A DNA stretch of 10,753 nt from Candidatus Fermentibacterales bacterium. Its GTDB lineage: Bacteria; Fermentibacterota; Fermentibacteria; Fermentibacterales; JAFGKQ01. A program made the translations under genes and the position numbers. The stretch lies in assembly GCA_016928495.1 (NCBI GenBank), contig JAFGKQ010000030.1:1-10753 (forward strand). Reading direction: 5' to 3'. Below, piece after piece: positions 1-7,807 of the stretch. Each line of letters starts with the position of its first letter. Positions within the stretch are counted from its first letter, which is position 1. The notes under the pieces were generated by a model that saw nothing but the letters and a program-made list of their open reading frames with translations, did no database searches and was not told the origin of the DNA.

Positions 1-21
1 GCTCTCGCTGAACAAGGCGGA

Positions 22-48
22 GCCGCCGACGGAAGAACCGTCGGCGGC
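22..48 (-). terminator. Hairpin downstream of the VIT/VWA gene, probable terminator
   Basis: A perfect 11-bp inverted repeat (arms 22-32 and 38-48) with a 5-base loop lies 25 bases past the stop codon of the minus-strand VIT/VWA gene. Read on the minus strand, the stem is followed only by a weak T-rich run (CTTGTT, about 15-9), so this is a strong stem with a poor U-tract. It could be an intrinsic terminator or a 3'-end stabilising structure. No coding sequence is visible in 1-73. Confidence 0.55.
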
Positions 49-73
49 CCGCAGTCTACCGATGGGCGCTCGC

Positions 74-2548
74 CTACCAGACCGCCTCGAAGCAGAGCAC
101 CACGCGCAGGCTCCCGGCTCCTTCGGGCGGGGAGGGGAACGTGGCTGTCTCGAGGATGCGTGCCACTTCCTCCTCGAACCCCGGCGAGTCCAGCTCCGAG
201 CTCTCGACGGATACCGACTCGACTGATCCTGTGCCGCTCACGCTGAGCACGAACGTCACCGAGCCCGACGGGAAGCTCTCCTCGTCGTCCGTGAAGGCCT
301 GAGCGAACTCCGCGTATGCCTCCTCGACGTGGTCGAGAACGGCCCTGACGGCGGACCTGACGGTTGACGGCAGCATGCCGAGGGTCGGGCTGGCAGACGA
401 GAGCCTGACCACCGGGGTAGCAGCGTAGAAGTAGTCGCTGTCATCCCAGCCGTAGTAGTCCTCCTCACAGCATTCGTCGAAGGTGAGGTAGGCCCCTCCG
501 AGGCCTCTTCCGCCTCCGCTCATGGCGGGAGACTGCGCGGAGCTCCTCGCGGCCACCGGTCCGGCGGGGTAGTAGATCGCGCCGCTGCCGTCCTCCCCGA
601 ACACGCCCTCGTAGGAGACGCCTTCGGGCATGTTGACGGGCACCTCCACCGTCACCAGCTCACCGTCGATATTGCGAACCTCCTCGCTCACGGCGACGAA
701 GGAGGTGTACTGGCTCATGATCTGGTAGTCCAGGGCTATGTCGGTTATCTCGTCCACCAGATCTTGATCGTACTGCTCGTATCCCGACGGCGTGTACATG
801 TCCCTGGAGAGCTCCGCGATCTTCATCCTGGCCCAGAGAGTGGCGACTACGTCGTTGGCTTCCTCCTGTCCGGGCAGCCTTACGTCCATCTCCCGGTGCC
901 ATCTCGAGCCCGCCACCCTTCCGGTGATGGATATCTCGTCGCTCCCTCCCCTGTCGTACCTCCCGACGATTACCAGCGGCTCGCCGGCGTAGAGGTCGGG
1001 TATCCTCGACGGGTAGACGTCGCGAACCGAGAGACTTCCCCAGTCGATGTCGATGCCCACGAGGTAGGGGTTGTTGATCTTCTCGTAGATGGCTCCGACA
1101 GCGTCTTCGGGATCCTCGCCCAGCGCGACGTAGTAGGCATGCCCGCGGCCGATCTCCGCGAGCTCTTCGATGAGATACCTGTTGGGGCTGGAGCCGACGC
1201 CGATGCTGAAGAGCCTGGTGTTGTCGCCGAGAGTGGTCTCCAGCTCGCCCAGTATCTCGGCCTCGTTGCCGATGAAGCCGTCGGTCAGGAAGACGACGAA
1301 ACGGATCCTGCCGGTGTCCTCGGGGTATCCCACGGAGGCCCTGATGCCCTCTATCATCATGGTTCCGCCCTGGCCGCTCAGCCCGTTGATGTAGCCGATG
1401 CCCCTCTCGATGTTGTCCCGGGTGTTGCTCAGGGGGTGCCTGGACATTCCGCTTGCATTCTCGCTGAAGCGGATGATCTGGAAGGTATCGTCCGGGTTCA
1501 TGCCCCTGACGAACTGCCTCACCGTCTCCTTGGCCACCTCGATGGGCTGACCGCTCATCGAGCCGGAGCAGTCGATCACGAAGAACATCTCCTTGGGCGC
1601 TATCTCGTCCACATCCACGTCTACGTCGGGCTGCAGAACGAGCATGAAGTGCCCGCCCAGCTCGCCGCAGTGGGTTATCAGACCGGCCTCTATCCTGTCG
1701 GAGGCGGTGGTGTACCTCAGGACGAAGTCCTTGTTCGGTATCACCGCATCGTCGGCAAGGCTCACCTCGGTGATCCCGTTCCTGCCCGTCTCCTCATCGA
1801 TGTCGTGGTTGACGGACTCGAGGTCCCTGACCTCGAAGCCGGGGTTCAGGAACACCGATACCTCGATGTCGTAGCCGGTCCTGTAGCCCTCGGGGACCAG
1901 GTGCGGAGTGATGCGGTCGGCATCGGGGACCTGATCGGTGGGGGAGGCCCAGCCGGTGCCCCTGATGAGGTCGAGCGGGTTGCCCGGTATGAACCTGGGC
2001 CCGACGACCATGGGGAAGACGACCTCGTAGACGCCGTCGTCGTACCCGACCGGTGCCACGTAGCTGATCTCGATGGTGATCCGGTCGCCCGGCAGGATGT
2101 TGCCGACGCTCTGAGTGAAGATGTTGGGCCGCTCCTGCTCCAGGAGACTGGCGGTCTGCCCGGCCTCGATCGCGTCCTCGTAGATGTTCCGGGCCAGCTC
2201 TCTCTCGTAGATCCTCCCATAGACCGCCCGGTCCCCGATGTACATGTCCATGCGGTCCACCGCGCCGTTTTCCGGCAGGGGGAAGATGTAGACGGCCTCG
2301 ATCACCTCGTCGTAGGGATTGCCGTAGACCTGTCGCACGGTTGCCCTCTGCAGGTTGCCGCTGACGGTGATCTCGACACTCGTTCTCTGGAGCGGCAGAT
2401 CCCCTATGACTCCCTCCTCGCCGGACACCACCTGGAGCCTTCCCGACATCGCCTCGTCGTCCGCCCGAGCCATGGCGGCAGGGCAGAGACACAGAGCCAG
2501 GCCGACCAGCAGCATTGCTCCGGCAGTGACACGCTTCCTCTCGACCAT
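74..2548 (-). CDS. Secreted VIT and von Willebrand A domain protein with AgmX/TonB-like C-terminus
   Basis: This 824-residue protein starts at ATG 2548, eight bases after a strong Shine-Dalgarno. Residues 1-29 form a signal peptide (KR-rich start, hydrophobic core, probable cleavage after ARA); the Cys residues there do not make a lipobox. A VIT domain covers about 38-165, with the typical QVYGNPYDEVIEAVYIFPLPENGAV stretch (73-97, shortened here to key residues Y75, N77, F89, P90, L91). A VWA domain covers about 318-490 with a MIDAS-type DCSGS (326-330) and a later LTDG (421-424), so metal binding is likely. Residues 665-708 are a low-complexity linker with an acidic, aromatic, CC-containing patch. 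Residues 757-824 resemble the AgmX/PglI or TonB C-terminal fold: a GSVTFVLSVSGTG-type start, LD, and FPSPPEG. No LPXTG or C-terminal membrane anchor is present, so it is not a sortase target. The role is unknown; envelope adhesion or protein-protein interaction is plausible. The domain calls are firm, the function is not. Confidence 0.9.
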   Translation of the reverse strand: MVERKRVTAGAMLLVGLALCLCPAAMARADDEAMSGRLQVVSGEEGVIGDLPLQRTSVEITVSGNLQRATVRQVYGNPYDEVIEAVYIFPLPENGAVDRMDMYIGDRAVYGRIYERELARNIYEDAIEAGQTASLLEQERPNIFTQSVGNILPGDRITIEISYVAPVGYDDGVYEVVFPMVVGPRFIPGNPLDLIRGTGWASPTDQVPDADRITPHLVPEGYRTGYDIEVSVFLNPGFEVRDLESVNHDIDEETGRNGITEVSLADDAVIPNKDFVLRYTTASDRIEAGLITHCGELGGHFMLVLQPDVDVDVDEIAPKEMFFVIDCSGSMSGQPIEVAKETVRQFVRGMNPDDTFQIIRFSENASGMSRHPLSNTRDNIERGIGYINGLSGQGGTMMIEGIRASVGYPEDTGRIRFVVFLTDGFIGNEAEILGELETTLGDNTRLFSIGVGSSPNRYLIEELAEIGRGHAYYVALGEDPEDAVGAIYEKINNPYLVGIDIDWGSLSVRDVYPSRIPDLYAGEPLVIVGRYDRGGSDEISITGRVAGSRWHREMDVRLPGQEEANDVVATLWARMKIAELSRDMYTPSGYEQYDQDLVDEITDIALDYQIMSQYTSFVAVSEEVRNIDGELVTVEVPVNMPEGVSYEGVFGEDGSGAIYYPAGPVAARSSAQSPAMSGGGRGLGGAYLTFDECCEEDYYGWDDSDYFYAATPVVRLSSASPTLGMLPSTVRSAVRAVLDHVEEAYAEFAQAFTDDEESFPSGSVTFVLSVSGTGSVESVSVESSELDSPGFEEEVARILETATFPSPPEGAGSLRVVLCFEAVW

Positions 2549-2556
2549 CTCACTCT

Positions 2557-2565
2557 CCTCCTTCC
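2557..2565 (-). promoter_or_regulatory. Strong ribosome binding site of the VIT/VWA gene
   Basis: The minus strand reads GGAAGGAGG eight bases before ATG 2548. This near-perfect Shine-Dalgarno settles the start codon of the VIT/VWA gene. No convincing -35/-10 pair was found upstream on the minus strand. Confidence 0.8.
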
Positions 2566-2668
2566 GGATCCAGTTCGCGTAGCTCGCTCGTTCGTCAGCG
2601 ACGTCTGTCGTTCAACGCTGATATGCGCTCGGCACCCGGCTTATTCCATCATCGGCCTACCCGGGCCA

Positions 2669-2698
2669 TTGCTCCGGGACCCGGGCCGGTCTTACAAT
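2669..2698 (+). promoter_or_regulatory. Candidate sigma70-type promoter for the glycosyltransferase-kinase pair
   Basis: TTGCTC (2669-2674) and TACAAT (2693-2698) are separated by 18 bases. The -10 matches the consensus at five of six positions and the -35 at three. Transcription would start near 2705, about 38 bases before the preferred ATG at 2743, which supports that start over the upstream ATG at 2623. Copies of CCCGGGC lie at 2660, 2680 and 2721 in and around the element. Promoter consensus in this lineage is unknown, so this is a reasoned guess. Confidence 0.4.
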
Positions 2699-2742
2699 CC
2701 TCAGCCGGCAGGGCGGAAAGCCCGGGCAGGCAACGACTGGTC

Positions 2743-4314
2743 ATGCAGCCCCGGAGGTTCGAGCTGACAGCGTACGAGGATACACCTTCTGCGGCAGCCC
2801 CGGAAGCGCGGGTCAGGGTCTTCCTGCCTGCCGTGGCAGCCGGCATCCTGGCGATGGTGGTTCTCGCCGTGGTCGCGATCGCGCGGATCGGCTACCCCTT
2901 CGATCTGGAGTGGATGGAGGGAAGCGTCGTGGACCACGTCGCAAGAGTGGCCGATGGCCGGCCGCTCTACGTCGAGCCGGGAATAGGCTTCGTGCCACTC
3001 ATCTACACCCCTCTCTACTACTACCTGTCGGCGGTCCCCTACTCCCTTCTGGGCGGCGGCTACGCTCCTCTGAGGGCGCTGTCTCTGGCGTGCTCCTTCC
3101 TCAGCATCCTGCTCGTCGGGCTGATCGCCGGGAGGGTCTCCGGCAGGATCGCGGGATTCCTTGCGGCCGGCTTCTTCGCTGCATCCTACGGCCTGTCCGG
3201 AACCTGGTTCGACCTGGCCAGGGTGGATGCCCTGTTCCTGGCCCTGCTCCTTCTGTCGGTCAGCCTCTTCCAGAGGGGTACGGCCCGCGGGTCCGGCGCG
3301 CTGCTGGGACTCTCCGGCGCGGCGCTCGCGGCCTCGTGTCTCGCGAAGCAGTCGGGGCTGCTGACGTCTGTCGTCCTGGTGGCGGCATGCGCGCTCTGGC
3401 CCGGGCTGTCCTGGAAACGCCACCGAGCGGTCATGGCGGGGACCTTCCTCACGGTGCTCCTGGTTCCGGCCGCGCTGCTCCAGTCCTCCAGTGGCGGCTG
3501 GTTCAGCTACTACGTCCTCGAGCTGCCCTCGCGCCACGAGCTGATCCTGCACTACCTCGCACACGGCTTCTGGATAGAGGATCTGCTCCTGAGAGCCCCG
3601 CTGCTCCTGGTCTCTGCACTGCTGGTCTCGGCGGCAACGCTCTGGAGCAGGCCGGGTGCGGACAGAGCGAGGAGGGTCCTCATGCTGGCGGTGCTCTGGA
3701 GCATGGTGGCCTGCTCCTGGATGTCGCGGGCAAAGAGCGGGGGGTACCTGAACGTGCTGATGCCGGGGCACGCCGCTCTCGCCGTGCTCGGTGCGGCAGG
3801 GCTGGTGTCGGTCCGCCGGTCCCGGCGGCTCGCCGGCCGGGGCAGGCAAGCGGCCCTGGGGGCCCTCGCCCTGGCTCAGGTCGTCTACATGGTGTTCGCG
3901 CTGGGCAGCCCTCTCTCCCGGATCCCTGACCGGACGGACCTCCTGGAGGGCCAGCGGCTCCTGGCGCTGATCTCCGGCTTCGAAGGGGAGGTCCTGGTCC
4001 CCTACCACTCCCACTACCCGGTCATGGCGGGCAAGAGCTCGCTCGCCCACGACATGGCCATCTGCGACGTGATCCGTGCAGGGGAGTCAGAGGGCAGAGA
4101 CCTGCTGCTGCAGGACATGGCCGCCGCTTTCGAATCGGGCCGCTTCGATGCCATCATCCTCGACGACGAGTGGTTCCTCGGCGATCTGATGGAGCATGCC
4201 TACGAACGAGTGGATACGACTCTGTTCGAGGGCAGCCCCGAGGCCTTCTGGCCGGTCACGGGGATGCAGACGCGACCGCAGGCTCTCTACCTGCGAAGGG
4301 CGGCAGGGCGTTGA
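2743..4314 (+). CDS. Multi-pass membrane GT-C-type glycosyltransferase (ArnT/PMT-like)
   Basis: The 523-residue protein has a short cytoplasmic N-terminus, a first membrane segment at about 27-48, and then a loop carrying FDLEWMEG (53-60). The acidic D54/E56 pair is placed like the catalytic acidic residues of GT-C enzymes such as PMT and ArnT, which transfer sugars from polyprenyl-phosphate carriers. The DGRPLY (71-76) and YTPLYYYL (88-95) stretches, the ARVDALFL segment (159-166), and many Leu/Ala/Val-rich helices up to about 387 fit that family. A soluble domain of about 135 residues follows. I chose ATG 2743 because a candidate promoter sits just upstream and similarity-like features start there. 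An in-frame ATG at 2623 would add 40 Pro/Arg-rich residues and has no ribosome site; the site for 2743 is also weak. The stop overlaps the start of the kinase gene. Donor and acceptor cannot be read from sequence. Confidence 0.8.
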   Translation: MQPRRFELTAYEDTPSAAAPEARVRVFLPAVAAGILAMVVLAVVAIARIGYPFDLEWMEGSVVDHVARVADGRPLYVEPGIGFVPLIYTPLYYYLSAVPYSLLGGGYAPLRALSLACSFLSILLVGLIAGRVSGRIAGFLAAGFFAASYGLSGTWFDLARVDALFLALLLLSVSLFQRGTARGSGALLGLSGAALAASCLAKQSGLLTSVVLVAACALWPGLSWKRHRAVMAGTFLTVLLVPAALLQSSSGGWFSYYVLELPSRHELILHYLAHGFWIEDLLLRAPLLLVSALLVSAATLWSRPGADRARRVLMLAVLWSMVACSWMSRAKSGGYLNVLMPGHAALAVLGAAGLVSVRRSRRLAGRGRQAALGALALAQVVYMVFALGSPLSRIPDRTDLLEGQRLLALISGFEGEVLVPYHSHYPVMAGKSSLAHDMAICDVIRAGESEGRDLLLQDMAAAFESGRFDAIILDDEWFLGDLMEHAYERVDTTLFEGSPEAFWPVTGMQTRPQALYLRRAAGR

Positions 4315-5372
4315 TGGACCTCTTCGTGCCGGGGAGGATATGCCTGTTCGGCGAGCACAGTGACTGGGCCGGAGGCTACAGGCGAGTGAACGCCTCTCTG
4401 GAGAAGGGGCACGCGATCCTGGTCGGCACGGATCAGGGCCTGAGAGCCAGAGCCCGGCCGCACCCGGACAGCCTGCTCGTGACCTCCACGCTCACCGATG
4501 GCTCCAGGACGCCGACCTTCGAGATCCCGATGAGGGAGGAGCTTCTCCGGACCGAAGCCGCAGAGGGAGGCTTCTTCAGCTACGTTGCCGGAGCAGCCCT
4601 GCAGATGATGAGGAGCTTCGAGGGCATCGACGGAATCGAGATCGACAACTACGCAACGGATCTGCCCATCCGCAAGGGGCTCTCCTCCAGCGCGGCGGCA
4701 TGCGTGCTGGTCGTGCGGGCCTGCAACCGGCTCTACAGGCTCGGCCTGAGCCGCAGGGAGGAGATGGAGCTGGCCTATCAGGGAGAGATAGCGACCCCTT
4801 CGCGGTGCGGGCGCCTGGATCAGGGCTGCGCCTACGGAAGCACTCCCGTGTTGATGGTGTTCGATGGAGACGAGCTGTCCGTTACCGAGCTGGAGTGCGG
4901 TGGCGTGCTGTTCATGCTGATAGTGGACCTGGGCGCCACCAAGGACACGAGGAAGATCCTGGCCTCGCTCCACGCCTGCTATCCCTTCGCGTCGGGCGAC
5001 AGGGAGAGGATCGCTCAGGAGTACCTCGGGCCGGTCAACAGGGGCATCACCACCGAAGCGGTCGAGCAGCTCGCGAAGGGCGACGTGGAAGAGATCGGGA
5101 GGCTCATGACCCTTGCCCAGTCGCAGTTCGATGCATGCCTGGCTCCCCTGTGCACCTCCGAGCTGACGGCACCCGTTCTGCACGGCCTTCTCGAGGATCC
5201 TGTGGTCAGGGACCTCAGCTTCGGAGCCAAGGGAGTCGGGTCACAGGGCGACGGGTCCGCCCAGATACTCGCACGTACCCCGGAGGCCAGGCTCGAGCTT
5301 GCCGACTACCTGCGGCGCAAGCGAAGCATGAGGAGCCTGCCCCTCACAATAGGTGGAGCAGCCCGGGACTAG
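4314..5372 (+). CDS. GHMP-family kinase, probably acting on a sugar
   Basis: This 352-residue protein shows all three GHMP motifs. Motif 1 is PGRICLFGEHSDW (6-18), resembling the galactokinase/mevalonate kinase entry strand. Motif 2 is the phosphate-binding PIRKGLSSSAAA (118-129). Motif 3 is the Gly-rich GAKGVGSQGDGSAQ (304-317). GRLDQG (166-171) supplies a likely catalytic Asp (D169), as in the GxxDQ of galactokinases. The enzyme should phosphorylate a small hydroxylated substrate with ATP in the cytoplasm. It lacks the full galactokinase signature, so I do not assign galactose; mevalonate-type, heptose or uronic-acid substrates are alternatives. ATG 4314 shares its A with the TGA of the glycosyltransferase gene, so the two are probably translationally coupled. 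A longer in-frame opening from 4170 lies inside the neighbour and is not used. The gene ends two bases from the convergent metH-like stop. Confidence 0.85.
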   Translation: MDLFVPGRICLFGEHSDWAGGYRRVNASLEKGHAILVGTDQGLRARARPHPDSLLVTSTLTDGSRTPTFEIPMREELLRTEAAEGGFFSYVAGAALQMMRSFEGIDGIEIDNYATDLPIRKGLSSSAAACVLVVRACNRLYRLGLSRREEMELAYQGEIATPSRCGRLDQGCAYGSTPVLMVFDGDELSVTELECGGVLFMLIVDLGATKDTRKILASLHACYPFASGDRERIAQEYLGPVNRGITTEAVEQLAKGDVEEIGRLMTLAQSQFDACLAPLCTSELTAPVLHGLLEDPVVRDLSFGAKGVGSQGDGSAQILARTPEARLELADYLRRKRSMRSLPLTIGGAARD

Positions 5373-5374
5373 GC

Positions 5375-7807
5375 TTACGCGGGCCCGTCGGCGCCGTCGA
5401 CCATGGAGTCGATGATCCTCGCCGCCTCGATGGCGTCCGCAGCGTAGAGAGCGCCTATTCCCGCTGCGTACTCCCCGGTTACGACCGCTCCTCCCACGAT
5501 GATCCGCGGAAGGGGCTCGGAGGCTCTCTCCCTTATGTGCTCGACCGTCTGACGCATGGACACGAGGCTCGGGGTCAACAGCGCGCTGAGCCCCAGGACC
5601 AGGGGCCGCTCGGTCTCTATCGCCTCGACTATGGCATCCCTGGGCACGTTCTTGCCGAGATCCACCACCCTGTAGCCATGACCTGCGAGGACCGTCCTTA
5701 TGATGTTCTTGCCTATGTCGTGGACATCGCCCTCCACCGTCGCCAGCAGGACGGTCCCCCTGTCAGCGGCGGGCGAGGCGCCCGGCATCGCTGACCTTAT
5801 CGCATCGAAGGCAGCCTGTACCGCGTTCGCCGAGGCCATGAGCTGTGGCAGGAACACCTCCCCGCGCTCGTACCAGTCGCCCACCTGACGGATGGTCGGT
5901 ATGAGCACACGGTCCACCAGCTCCATCGGCCCGGTATCCGCCAGGGCGCTGGCAACCGCCTTCTCGATCTCCTCCGTGCTGCCCTGGAGGATGAGATCGG
6001 ACAGCCGGGGCTCATCCTCCGTTCCGGAGGCCGCCTGCTCTTCGAGCTCCGGAGAGGGGGGCAGCCCGGCATGGACCGAGACGAACCTGACCGCGTCCGC
6101 ATCGCGTCCGGCCATGATCTCCGCTGCGCGGATCTCGTGCATGAGATCCGAGTCCAGGGGATCGAGTATGGCCGCGTCCAGGCCTTCCCGGATCGCCATG
6201 GCCAGGAAGGTCCGGTTGAGCAGCCCCCGGGCGGGAAGGCCGAAGGAGACATTGCTCAGGCCCATCACCGTCGGCAGCCCGTAGACCCGCCCGACATCCC
6301 TTATGACCTCCAGGGTAGCGCAGGAAGCTGACTGGCTCGACGCCAGGGGCAGGACGACGGGATCCACGAGCACCATCCCGCCAGGGAGCCCCGCCCGGTC
6401 GGCAGCGGCCAGTATCCGCTCGAGGATGGACAAGCGCTCTGCAGGCGTCTCCCGCACGCCCCGCTCATCCATGAGCAGCGCGACTATTCCGGCACCGAAC
6501 CTCACTGCAAGATCCAGGAGCATCTCGAGCCTTCCGGGCTCTCCGCTCACCGAGTTGAGCACGGGGCTCCCGGCATGCTCCCGAAGACCGGACTCCATGA
6601 CGGAGGGGAAGGGCGAGTCGATGAAGACCGGAGAGTCCACGGAGTTCCCGAGGCGCCTCAGGGTGCTGACCATCAGCCTCGACTCGGCCTCCTCGTCACC
6701 TATGCCCAGGTTGATGTCGAGTGCTCCGGCTCCGGCCTCGACCTGCCTGGACGCCAGCTTCCTGACCCTCGAGACGCGGCCCCGGAGCAGCTCCTCCCGA
6801 AGCCTCTTCCTCCCCGAGGGGTTTATCCTCTCTCCGACGGGCACGAAGGGCAGTCCGGCTCCGATGCTGACGCAGGTCGTCCTGGAGGCGGTCCGGAAGA
6901 CCCGCTGCTTCCTCTCCCGGGATCCGACGGGCATCCCCTCTACTGCCCTGCGGATCTCCCGCGTGTGCTCGGGGGTCGAGCCGCAGCAGCTGCCCACTAT
7001 CGCGGCGCCGCTCTCGACGAAGCGGACGGCGAGATCAGCCAACTCTCCGGGAAGGGCCGGGAAGACCGCAAGACCGTCGCGAAGCTCCGGCAGCCCCGCA
7101 TTGGGCTGTACCGAGAACGGAACGGAGCAGTGACACCCCAACTGCTTCGCCACTCCGGACATTGCCTCCAGGGACCCGCCGCAGTTGCTGCCGATCGCGT
7201 CCGGCCTCATGGCCTCGGCCGCTATCACGAAGGCTTCCACCGGGGTCCCGGTCACGCTCCTCTGGCCCGAGTCGAAGCTCATCTGCAGGAGAAGCGGCAC
7301 CGCCGGGGCTTCCCGCCTGGCGGCGAGAGCGGCGGCTCTGAGCTCCCTCAGGTCGGTCATTGTCTCGACCGCTATCAGGTCCACGCCCTCACGGGCGAGC
7401 AGCGAGCAGACCTTCGCGAACGAGTCCACCGCCTCATCCCACTCGATGCTGCCGAAGGGCAGCATGAAGCTGCCGAGGGGCCCTACCGATCCTGCGACCA
7501 GGGTGCCCTCTCTCTCACGGGCAGCCTCCCTCGCCGCGCTGACGGCTCTCGCCACGATCTCTTCCTGACGACCTTCCAGGCCGTATTCGCTGAGCTTCAG
7601 TGCGCCCGCGCCGAAGGTGTTGGTCGTGATCATCTCGGCTCCGGCAGACACGTAGTCTCGATGGACGTCCCTCACGAGCCCGTAGTCCGTCAGCAGAAGC
7701 TCCTCCGGAAGGGCGGGAGAAGCGCACCGCCCGGCCAGGACAGTGCCCATGGCACCGTCCGAGACCAGGACGCTTCCCCGCGACAGCCTGCTCAGGAACG
7801 CTTCCAA
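5375..7807 (-). CDS. metH: Cobalamin-dependent methionine synthase lacking the reactivation domain
   Basis: The 810-residue protein has the first modules of MetH in order. The homocysteine S-methyltransferase barrel (about 8-290) has zinc ligands C209 (GSNCGG) and C274/C275 (GSCCGSTPEH). The pterin-binding barrel (about 318-570) has GERINPSGRK (325-334), DINLG (364-368) and GLSNVSFGLP (516-525). The helical cobalamin cap (about 600-675) is followed by the B12-binding domain (about 683-805), with DVHDIG (694-699) carrying the cobalt ligand H696, and VGGAVVTG (771-778). It would transfer methyl from 5-methyl-THF through cobalamin to homocysteine. It stops right after the B12 domain, whereas E. 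coli MetH (about 1,227 residues) continues with an AdoMet-binding reactivation domain. That function is supplied by the gene just upstream, which this one overlaps by 16 bases. The start is TTG (7807-7805) behind a GGGGGTGG-like site, so initiation probably depends on coupling. No in-frame ATG or GTG lies near. Confidence 0.93.
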   Translation of the reverse strand: MEAFLSRLSRGSVLVSDGAMGTVLAGRCASPALPEELLLTDYGLVRDVHRDYVSAGAEMITTNTFGAGALKLSEYGLEGRQEEIVARAVSAAREAAREREGTLVAGSVGPLGSFMLPFGSIEWDEAVDSFAKVCSLLAREGVDLIAVETMTDLRELRAAALAARREAPAVPLLLQMSFDSGQRSVTGTPVEAFVIAAEAMRPDAIGSNCGGSLEAMSGVAKQLGCHCSVPFSVQPNAGLPELRDGLAVFPALPGELADLAVRFVESGAAIVGSCCGSTPEHTREIRRAVEGMPVGSRERKQRVFRTASRTTCVSIGAGLPFVPVGERINPSGRKRLREELLRGRVSRVRKLASRQVEAGAGALDINLGIGDEEAESRLMVSTLRRLGNSVDSPVFIDSPFPSVMESGLREHAGSPVLNSVSGEPGRLEMLLDLAVRFGAGIVALLMDERGVRETPAERLSILERILAAADRAGLPGGMVLVDPVVLPLASSQSASCATLEVIRDVGRVYGLPTVMGLSNVSFGLPARGLLNRTFLAMAIREGLDAAILDPLDSDLMHEIRAAEIMAGRDADAVRFVSVHAGLPPSPELEEQAASGTEDEPRLSDLILQGSTEEIEKAVASALADTGPMELVDRVLIPTIRQVGDWYERGEVFLPQLMASANAVQAAFDAIRSAMPGASPAADRGTVLLATVEGDVHDIGKNIIRTVLAGHGYRVVDLGKNVPRDAIVEAIETERPLVLGLSALLTPSLVSMRQTVEHIRERASEPLPRIIVGGAVVTGEYAAGIGALYAADAIEAARIIDSMVDGADGPA

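Noticed and set aside
2623-2742. Upstream ATG 2623 as start of the glycosyltransferase
   Set aside because: It would add 40 Pro/Arg/Gly-rich residues with no ribosome site, and it lies upstream of the candidate promoter.
764-2767. Long plus-strand open frame opposite the VIT/VWA gene (667 codons)
   Set aside because: It has no recognisable domain and biased low-complexity composition, and it lies antisense to a gene with clear domains and a strong ribosome site. Such frames are expected in GC-rich DNA. The same applies to long frames opposite the methionine genes.
5360-5400. Terminator between the convergent kinase and metH-like genes
   Set aside because: The stops are two bases apart, and no hairpin with a T-tract is visible on either strand near them.
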